From: Planctomycetes bacterium RBG_16_41_13
GTDB lineage: Bacteria > Planctomycetota > Brocadiia > Brocadiales > Brocadiaceae
NCBI GenBank assembly: GCA_001828295.1
Contig: MHYI01000041.1
Location: 2,110 to 8,047, forward strand
Direction: 5' to 3'
DNA: 5,938 bases
The notes under the pieces were generated by a model, which saw only the letters and a program-made list of their open reading frames with translations, ran no database searches and was not told where the DNA came from. A program made the translations under genes and the position numbers. Of this stretch, positions 1 to 5,070 are shown one piece after another (position 1 is the stretch's first letter; every line of letters starts with the position of its first letter).

Positions 1-35
1 TGCTTATGGAGCATCATTTCCACACTACTATTCAT
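1..35 (-). CDS. Possible start of a further gene, cut by the window edge
   Basis: After the tusA-like stop at 52, a frame opens at ATG 35-33 and reads M-N-S-S-V-E-M-M-L-H-K to the edge, with two more in-frame ATGs at 17-15 and 14-12 preceded by a GTGGAA stretch. No stop interrupts it, but 11 codons are too few to identify anything. It may be a sixth operon member or chance. Confidence 0.2.
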   Translation of the reverse strand, partial: MNSSVEMMLHK

Positions 36-51
36 ACACCCGTTGGAAACC

Positions 52-285
52 TTAACACGATTTTTTCACAAAAAGGTGGATCTCTCCTCCCTCTTCTTCG
101 TTTATCTCCAAAAGCTCATTTCCCGTGCTATTGCACCACGAAACAATGTCTTTTTTAATGCCTTCATCGGTAGCGATTATCTCAAGTATTTTACCCGGCG
201 CTATTTCGTTCATCCTGCCTGCGGTTTTTAAAATGGGCATCGGACACATAAGTCCGTAACAATCGAGTGTTTCATCCGCTTTCAT
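52..285 (-). CDS. TusA/SirA-family sulfur-carrier protein
   Basis: A 77-residue protein of the usual TusA length with the fold's signature: LDCYGLMCPMPILKT at 7-21, in which Cys14 of CPMP is the expected persulfide-carrying residue; ATDEG at 38-42; and a KKDIVSWC helix at 44-51 as in many family members. Family proteins relay sulfur between desulfurases or rhodaneses and acceptors such as tRNA-thiolation, molybdenum-cofactor or sulfur-oxidation enzymes. Additional cysteines are Cys9, Cys51 and a C-terminal Cys77. An in-frame ATG at 309 would add eight residues but lacks a ribosome binding site, whereas the start at 285 has AGAGAGGA 9 bases upstream. The gap from the iscU stop is 42 bases (18 for the longer form). 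In this operon it could exchange sulfur with the IscS homologue; whether it is truly TusA, YeeD-like or another paralogue cannot be told. Confidence 0.9.
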   Translation of the reverse strand: MKADETLDCYGLMCPMPILKTAGRMNEIAPGKILEIIATDEGIKKDIVSWCNSTGNELLEINEEEGGEIHLFVKKSC

Positions 286-294
286 TGCTATGAA

Positions 295-302
295 TCCTCT
301 CT
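295..302 (-). promoter_or_regulatory. Shine-Dalgarno that decides the tusA-like start
   Basis: AGAGAGGA ends 9 bases before the ATG at 285-283, whereas no such motif precedes the in-frame ATG at 309-307. This favours the shorter 77-residue product. Confidence 0.55.
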
Positions 303-327
303 TTATCATTGCAGAAAACGCAATGCG

Positions 328-774
328 TTAATTTGGCCGAAAATCCGGTTCATGGTGGTGATGCTCTTCGTGTGAATGCGCCTTCTTTTTCTCCAGGCCT
401 TTTCCCGTTGTTTTCTTAAGGTAGTCATCGATAGCGGCTTCAATTGCTTCTTCTGCTAATACAGAACAATGCATTTTTGCCGGCGGCAAGCCATCCAATG
501 CCTCTGCGACTGCTTTATTGGTAAGCTGCAACGCTTCGTCAAGCGTTTTTCCAATAACCATTTCTGTGGAAATACTGCTCGTTGCAATAGCCGCCCCGCA
601 GCCGAACGTTTTAAATTTTGCGTCCACTATGACATTATCCTTCACCTTGATGGACATCTTCATAATATCGCCGCAAGCCGGGTTTCCCACCTCGCCAACG
701 CCATCTGCCTCAGCAACTTCTCCTACATTACGCGGATTTGCAAAATGGTCCATTACCTTTGCGCTATATTGCAT
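328..774 (-). CDS. iscU: Fe-S cluster assembly scaffold, IscU type (NifU N-terminal domain) with His-rich tail
   Basis: A 148-residue cytoplasmic scaffold on which Fe-S clusters are built before transfer to apoproteins. The N-terminus has the IscU signature HFANPRNVGE (10-19). The three ligand cysteines are present: Cys34 in NPACGD with Asp36, Cys59 in FGCGAA, and Cys103 in MHCSVLAEEA with His102 before it. LPPAK (96-100) corresponds to the LPPVK segment that binds HscA in E. coli IscU, although no hsc genes are seen here. The core ends near residue 123. The last 25 residues form a Lys- and His-rich extension with six histidines in positions 133-141, absent from E. coli IscU and possibly metal-binding. 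There is no central [2Fe-2S] or C-terminal NifU domain, so this is IscU-like and not full NifU. It follows the lysine-less desulfurase homologue by 28 bases. Confidence 0.96.
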   Translation of the reverse strand: MQYSAKVMDHFANPRNVGEVAEADGVGEVGNPACGDIMKMSIKVKDNVIVDAKFKTFGCGAAIATSSISTEMVIGKTLDEALQLTNKAVAEALDGLPPAKMHCSVLAEEAIEAAIDDYLKKTTGKGLEKKKAHSHEEHHHHEPDFRPN

Positions 775-780
775 ATATAT

Positions 781-788
781 ACCTCCTT
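781..788 (-). promoter_or_regulatory. Strong Shine-Dalgarno for iscU
   Basis: AAGGAGGT lies 6 bases before the iscU ATG (774-772), the best ribosome binding site in the window. It suggests that the scaffold is made in larger amount than its operon neighbours, whose sites are weaker, and fixes the start at 774. Confidence 0.85.
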
Positions 789-802
789 ATTATTATTTCC
801 TG

Positions 803-1966
803 TTATTTCTGATGGTACAATGGGGACATCTGTCTAAGACGTTCCACAATGGGAGGCAATTTTTCAAGGACACATTCAACGTCTTCTTCCGTATTCTCCC
901 TCCCGATACTAAAAAGTACCGTACCCTGAGCCAGCGCAGGGTCTACGCCTGTTGCCATTATTACATGAGACGCCTTCAGAGAACGTGAAGTGCATGCGGA
1001 ACCGCTTGAAATGGCAATGCCCTGCATATCCAAAAACAGCAGAACCGATTCACCTTCAATAAATTCTATGCACACGCTCAGATGCCCCGGAAGCCTGTTT
1101 GCCGGGTGGCCATTTACATGGATGTTGCTGATCTTTTTCAACAGCCCTTCGCACAGCATATCTCTTAGCTTCTGTATATGTTTTACCCGCTGCGGCATTT
1201 CACTTTTTGCCAATTCAGCCGCCTTTCCCATGCCAACAATGCCGATGACATTTTCCGTTCCCGCCCTTCTGCCGCCTTCCTGCACCCCGCCTTCTATAAA
1301 GGGAAGAAGCCTTACACCTTCTCTCACATAAAGAGCCCCTGCTCCTGACGGGCCATAGAATTGGTTTGCGGACATGCTTAACACGTCAACCGCCGCATCT
1401 GCAACATCTATGGGAATATTCCCTGCCGCGGCAACGGCGTCTGTATGGAAAAGAATATCCTTTGCCTTAACAACCGCCGAAATTTCTCTGATCGGTTCAA
1501 TTGTCCCGATTTCGCCATTGGCAAACAGTATCGAGACCAATATCGTTGCCGGTTTAATCGCATTTTTTACATCGTCAGGATTTACCAATCCATACTTATC
1601 CACCGGCAAACAGGTAACTTCATAGCCTGATTTTTCTAAAGACTTCAGGGGATTAAGCACGGAGAAATGTTCTGTCTGTGAGGTGATAATATGATTACCT
1701 TTCTTTTTGTTTGCGGCAGAGAGGCCTTTTATTGCAAAATTGTTTGCCTCCGTTCCGCTTGAGGTAAAAATAATCTCATTCGCTTTCGCGTTAATAAGAT
1801 TTGCCACACTCTCACGCGCACTTCGTATTGCGTCGCCTGTAAATCTTCCAAACTGATGTATATTGGAAGGGTTGCCGAACCCTTCTTTTAAAAATGGAAT
1901 AATTGCCTCTATCACTTGTGGATGCATTGGGGTTCCTGCTGCATTATCCATGTAAAGTTTTTCCAT
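803..1966 (-). CDS. IscS/NifS-like cysteine desulfurase homologue lacking the PLP lysine
   Basis: A 387-residue fold-type I class V aminotransferase-family protein, close to the usual IscS length. Typical members use PLP to take sulfur from cysteine and pass it as persulfide to IscU or TusA. Retained features are DNAAGTP (7-13), SSGTEANN (69-76), TEH with His100, HTDA with Asp176, GGRRAGTENV (231-240) and the catalytic loop SSGSACTS with Cys325. The PLP-lysine motif, usually S-x-H-K-x-Y-G-P-K-G, reads SANQFYGPSG (199-208), so Gln202 replaces the Schiff-base lysine and Asn201 the stacking His. Two further cofactor contacts differ: Ala179 for the Gln of DAxQ and Gly151 for the second Asn of NNEIG. 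Codons were checked directly: CAA at 1363-1361 and TGC at 994-992. The start has AGAAGG 4 bases upstream. It lies 21 bases after the helicase and 28 before iscU, so IscU is the likely partner. Classical desulfurase activity is doubtful; a scaffold or sulfur-acceptor role is inferred. Confidence 0.93.
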   Translation of the reverse strand: MEKLYMDNAAGTPMHPQVIEAIIPFLKEGFGNPSNIHQFGRFTGDAIRSARESVANLINAKANEIIFTSSGTEANNFAIKGLSAANKKKGNHIITSQTEHFSVLNPLKSLEKSGYEVTCLPVDKYGLVNPDDVKNAIKPATILVSILFANGEIGTIEPIREISAVVKAKDILFHTDAVAAAGNIPIDVADAAVDVLSMSANQFYGPSGAGALYVREGVRLLPFIEGGVQEGGRRAGTENVIGIVGMGKAAELAKSEMPQRVKHIQKLRDMLCEGLLKKISNIHVNGHPANRLPGHLSVCIEFIEGESVLLFLDMQGIAISSGSACTSRSLKASHVIMATGVDPALAQGTVLFSIGRENTEEDVECVLEKLPPIVERLRQMSPLYHQK

Positions 1967-1987
1967 TATACCTTCTTTCTTTTCATC

Positions 1988-4195
1988 TTAAGTTACTTTT
2001 TCCAATTTCGCATATGCCAGCATGAGATTCTTTGTACCGCCGACATTAAAGCTCACTTTAACACTTGCCTTCTCATTGCTTCCCTGTGTTTCCAAAACCC
2101 TTCCTATGCCAAACACAGGATGCCGTACCACCTCGCCGTTTAAAAAAGTCAGGGCATTTTCAGAGGGAAACACCTCCCTTTCTGATTGCACATGGCAAGC
2201 TTTCCCTGCGCCGTTCTGCCATTCTGTGTCATTTTCCCATGAATTACCCTTCTCCTGAAATTCATAAGAAAAATGGTTTTCCGTCTTATCCAGTCTCTCC
2301 AGACAGTCCGCATGTATTTCATCTAAAAACCGGGATGCGACACATGGTATCAATTGCCCGTATCTCATCCTCCTTTTTGTGTAGGTAAGAAAAAGCCTTT
2401 TCATCGCCCGGGTTATGCCTACATAGCACAACCGCCGTTCTTCTTCAATTTCTTCCTCTGAAATCCGCGATTCTGAATGAGGCAATAAACCCTCTTCCAT
2501 GCCGGAAATAAACACGACAGGGAATTCCAGTCCCTTCGCCGTATGCAATGTCATAAGCGTCACCGCTTCCGTCAGGTCTTCAACCGTATCCAAATCGGAA
2601 ATCAGTGCTACTTCCTCTAAAAACCCCTGCAAAGAACCGTCAGTATGGTTTGTGTCATATTCATGGGCAGCATTCACCAATTCCTCAACATTCGCTATGC
2701 GGTCCTCAGACTCTTTTTCTTCAGACTTTCTGAGAAAATCGATATACCCTGTTTTGTCAATTATGCTTTTAAGCGTTTCTTCCACCGACGTCTTTGGCAT
2801 ATGGCGCAAAACCATAATAAGTTCATAAAACCTTTTTATTGCCGCGGCAGATTTACCGGTGACGTCATGAATTGCATCCACAATCCCAATAGCGTTGAAT
2901 AGTGTTGTGTCGCGGCTTTCAGCCCATTCTTTTATCTTTTTGACGCTGGTAGTTCCAATACCGCGGGCCGGTGTATTAATCGCGCGTTCCAACGCCGCTC
3001 CATCGCATGGGTTTACGCATAATCTAAGATACGCCAGGATATCTTTTATCTCCTTTCGCCGGTAAAATTCGACGCCGCCAACGATTACATAGGGAATCCC
3101 GGCATTCCTGAGCGCTATTTCCAGCGTCCTGGATTGGGCGTTGGTACGATAAAACAGCGCTATATCCGTATATTTTGTCCCATTTCCGCGCAGTGTCCTG
3201 ATTGTCTTTGCGATTTCTTCCGCCTCGCTATGCTCATTCTCGCAATGTATTGCTTTTATCTTTTCTCCATGTTCATTTTCCGTCCAGATTTCTTTCTGCT
3301 TCCGGTATTTATTTTTCTGAATAACGCTCGATGCCGCCAGCAGGATATTCTTTGTTGAACGGTAATTTTGCTCCAATAGCACTACCCTGGCGCCGGGATA
3401 GTCTTTTTCAAAATCCATTATGTTTCTTAAATCCGCACCGCGCCAGCCATAAATCGACTGGTCAGGGTCTCCTGTCACACAAATATTTTTGTATTTCTGT
3501 GCAAGCAGTCGTGAAATAGCATATTGAACAAAATTAGTATCCTGATATTCATCGATGAGGATATATTTAAATCGTTCCTGATATGCCGCCAATACCTCCG
3601 GGCGTGTTTTTAAAAGTTCAACCGTCTTTATGAGAAGGTCGTCAAAGTCCAGGGCATTACCGGATTTTAGCATGGTGTCATATTTTTTATAAATTTTTGC
3701 AACCATTTGGTGATAAACATCAGACGCCGTTGACGCGAATCGTTCATGGTCTATAAGTTTGTTCTTGGCATTGCTGATGGAACTTATAATGCTCCTCGGT
3801 TTCCATTGGGCAGTATCAATCTTTAAATCGGCCATGATGGATTTAATCCTGTTCAATTGATCCACCGTATCGTAAATGGTAAAATCTTTTGAATACCCAA
3901 GCAGTTCTATATCTTTTCTTAGAATCCTTGAGCACATCTTGTGGAATGTGGAGACCCACATTCCTTTATGAGAGGAAAACTTTTTCACCCTTTCAGCCAT
4001 TTCATTTGCCGCCTTATTGGTAAATGTTATGGCCAGTATGTTGTAGGGGGAAACACCTTCCGACATTAAATAGCCGATACGCCGTGTAATTACCCGTGTT
4101 TTTCCGCTACCAGCGCCCGCCACAATCAAAAGAGGCCCGTCAATATGGGTAATCGCTTCACGCTGTTTATCAGTAACATCTTCTAAAAATTTCAT
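1988..4195 (-). CDS. pcrA: ATP-dependent DNA helicase of the UvrD/PcrA family
   Basis: A 735-residue superfamily 1A 3'-5' DNA helicase, the usual length for UvrD/PcrA. These enzymes act in nucleotide excision and mismatch repair, remove recombination filaments and help at transcription-replication conflicts. All family motifs are visible: Q motif TDKQREAI (8-15), Walker A AGAGSGKT (26-33), motif Ia ITFTNKAA (56-63), STFH (82-85), motif II IDEYQDT (214-220), motif III GDPDQSIYGWRGA (242-254), motif IV EQNYRST (275-281), GVEFYRRKEIKD (374-385), motif V TLHTAKGLEFP (549-559) and motif VI ERRLCYVGITRA (586-597). After a variable charged linker (about 630-684) comes a C-terminal Tudor-like domain (about 685-734; GEVVRHPVFGIGRV), which in PcrA/UvrD contacts RNA polymerase. 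No key residue is missing. It is translationally coupled to the methyltransferase and is followed after 21 bases by the desulfurase homologue. PcrA and UvrD names are interchangeable at this level. Confidence 0.97.
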   Translation of the reverse strand: MKFLEDVTDKQREAITHIDGPLLIVAGAGSGKTRVITRRIGYLMSEGVSPYNILAITFTNKAANEMAERVKKFSSHKGMWVSTFHKMCSRILRKDIELLGYSKDFTIYDTVDQLNRIKSIMADLKIDTAQWKPRSIISSISNAKNKLIDHERFASTASDVYHQMVAKIYKKYDTMLKSGNALDFDDLLIKTVELLKTRPEVLAAYQERFKYILIDEYQDTNFVQYAISRLLAQKYKNICVTGDPDQSIYGWRGADLRNIMDFEKDYPGARVVLLEQNYRSTKNILLAASSVIQKNKYRKQKEIWTENEHGEKIKAIHCENEHSEAEEIAKTIRTLRGNGTKYTDIALFYRTNAQSRTLEIALRNAGIPYVIVGGVEFYRRKEIKDILAYLRLCVNPCDGAALERAINTPARGIGTTSVKKIKEWAESRDTTLFNAIGIVDAIHDVTGKSAAAIKRFYELIMVLRHMPKTSVEETLKSIIDKTGYIDFLRKSEEKESEDRIANVEELVNAAHEYDTNHTDGSLQGFLEEVALISDLDTVEDLTEAVTLMTLHTAKGLEFPVVFISGMEEGLLPHSESRISEEEIEEERRLCYVGITRAMKRLFLTYTKRRMRYGQLIPCVASRFLDEIHADCLERLDKTENHFSYEFQEKGNSWENDTEWQNGAGKACHVQSEREVFPSENALTFLNGEVVRHPVFGIGRVLETQGSNEKASVKVSFNVGGTKNLMLAYAKLEKVT
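4192..4195 (-). promoter_or_regulatory. ATGA start-stop overlap coupling methyltransferase and helicase
   Basis: The helicase ATG (4195-4193) and the methyltransferase TGA (4194-4192) share bases in the arrangement ATGA. Such overlaps usually allow terminating ribosomes to reinitiate. A GGAAAAG stretch about 6-12 bases before the ATG can serve as a Shine-Dalgarno. This supports co-transcription and the chosen helicase start. Confidence 0.75.
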
Positions 4196-4860
4196 TTATA
4201 CTTTTCCGCAATTAAACTTGCTATTGCCTTTTTATCGTCTAAAACGATTTCCCGGTAATAAATAATCTTAAAATCCATGAAAAAATACAGCAGCTCATTC
4301 GGTTTTAACAAATATTCTTTGTTCTTAGGCCCATCAAAACCGCGTTCAGCATTCTCAACGGTAAAGGTCTCGTACATAATCATTCCCCCGGCCTTGAGTG
4401 AGTCCTTTATTTGAGGAATAAGATCCCTTTGTAAGTAGTAAAAACATGTTATAGCATCATAGGAATTTTTGGGTAATTTATAGTCTTCCAAATCCGCTAC
4501 AAATGCATTAATGCGGACGTTGTTTTCTTTTGCCAGATTTTTTGCCTTTTCAATGGCAACGGCAGAAACATCGCAGCAGTCCACCTCAAACCCGTTTTTT
4601 GCCAGAAAAACGGCGTTGCGGCCTTCGCCCGTTGCAATATCCAATGCTTTTCCTTTGGGTAAAAGTTTAATATGTTCCTTTAAAAATGCGGCGGGCTCCC
4701 TGCCAAAAATATATTCCTCCGTCTTATATCTACTATCCCAAAACAATGTATCCCGTTCGCCTGCAAATAATACATTTGCACATATTAAAGAGAATATTAT
4801 AAACAAAAAACCTGGATAAAAACTATTATATTTTATGATCTTCAGCGTTTTTAGATGCAT
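4192..4860 (-). CDS. Class I SAM-dependent methyltransferase with N-terminal signal-peptide-like segment
   Basis: A 222-residue protein with a Rossmann-type methyltransferase core. Motif I is LDIATGEGRNAVFLA (73-87), with the glycine-rich SAM loop. The acidic residue ending the second strand is D97, and D123 in VADLED is the likely adenine contact. A CFYYLQRDLIPQI segment follows at about 140-155, then the KAGGMIMYETF strand. The fold resembles TehB-like or UbiE/small-molecule methyltransferases; the substrate cannot be told. Residues 1-33 are unusual: Lys-containing N-terminus, a hydrophobic stretch (about 14-33) and an LFA|GE site that fits signal peptidase I. There is no lipobox. The start is the only ATG before motif I and an in-frame stop lies just upstream (TAA at 4875-4873), but no Shine-Dalgarno is visible. 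An alternative TTG at residue 39 would give a cytosolic form. The stop overlaps the uvrD start by 4 bases. Confidence 0.88.
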   Translation of the reverse strand: MHLKTLKIIKYNSFYPGFLFIIFSLICANVLFAGERDTLFWDSRYKTEEYIFGREPAAFLKEHIKLLPKGKALDIATGEGRNAVFLAKNGFEVDCCDVSAVAIEKAKNLAKENNVRINAFVADLEDYKLPKNSYDAITCFYYLQRDLIPQIKDSLKAGGMIMYETFTVENAERGFDGPKNKEYLLKPNELLYFFMDFKIIYYREIVLDDKKAIASLIAEKYK

Positions 4861-4915
4861 TTGGGGATGGGTTTAAGAAATTTATTTGCGGTTTATCTGT
4901 ACAAATAATTTGCGT

Positions 4916-4943
4916 TGTATAAAAATACAAAAAACTTAGACAA
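4916..4943 (-). promoter_or_regulatory. Weak sigma70-like promoter candidate upstream of the methyltransferase operon
   Basis: On the minus strand TTGTCT (4943-4938) and TATACA (4921-4916) are separated by 16 bases, each matching 4 of 6 consensus positions. They lie about 55 bases before the methyltransferase start, in the only gap large enough to hold a promoter for the five-gene run. Because the region is AT-rich, such matches arise easily by chance, and the element overlaps the candidate terminator. Confidence 0.2.
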
Positions 4944-4951
4944 AAATCTAA
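4920..4951 (-). terminator. Weak candidate Rho-independent terminator after der
   Basis: Read on the minus strand, TTAGA (4940-4936 as complement of 4947-4951 pairing) forms a 5-bp AT-rich stem with TCTAA around a 6-base T-rich loop, then runs into a T-rich tract (4935 down to about 4920). It lies about 120 bases downstream of the der stop. The stem has only one G-C pair, so folding is weak. A role in ending der transcription is plausible but uncertain. Confidence 0.3.
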
Positions 4952-4973
4952 ATAAATTTGAGGCATTGAATAA

Positions 4974-5015
4974 ATGGGAGAAATTTCCCTCTGGAAAGGG
5001 GACTGAAGGGTGGGC
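4974..5015. repeat. Degenerate GC-rich inverted-repeat element in the der-methyltransferase gap
   Basis: This short block of C/G runs stands out in an AT-rich gap. It can fold in competing ways: TTTCC (4984-4988) with GGAAA (4993-4997) around CTCT; GGGA (4976-4979) with TCCC (4986-4989); or CCCT (4987-4990) with AGGG (4997-5000). GAAATTTC (4980-4987) is itself a palindrome. Its general look on the minus strand (repeated C-rich then G-rich tracts followed by AAATTT) resembles dispersed palindromic intergenic repeats that I recall from anammox and deltaproteobacterial genomes. Only one copy is present here, so the repeat status is inferred and not shown. Confidence 0.3.
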
Positions 5016-5070
5016 AAAAAAATCTGTTGGGTTTTTGTCTTTTGAAGCCACAACCTGATTTAAATATGAA

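Noticed and set aside
283..309. ATG at 309 as the tusA-like start
   Set aside because: No Shine-Dalgarno precedes it, whereas the ATG at 285 has one and gives the usual family length. The longer form cannot be fully excluded.
518..988. Long plus-strand open frame of 156 codons opposite iscU and the IscS homologue
   Set aside because: Antisense to two clearly conserved proteins, with no domain or plausible start context; a by-product of codon use on the opposite strand.
803..1966. The IscS homologue as a pseudogene
   Set aside because: No stop or frameshift, normal length, catalytic Cys loop and several pocket residues kept, and a short gap to an intact iscU. The changes cluster in the cofactor site instead of being scattered.
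4777..4788. Lipoprotein signal (S-L-I-C) in the methyltransferase leader
   Set aside because: The residue before the Cys is Ile, not the small residue a lipobox needs. A signal peptidase I site a few residues later fits better.
4826..5053. Minus-strand open frame of 75 codons across the gap upstream of the methyltransferase
   Set aside because: It crosses the palindromic block and AT-rich DNA, overlaps the methyltransferase start, has no ribosome binding site and yields no recognisable domain.
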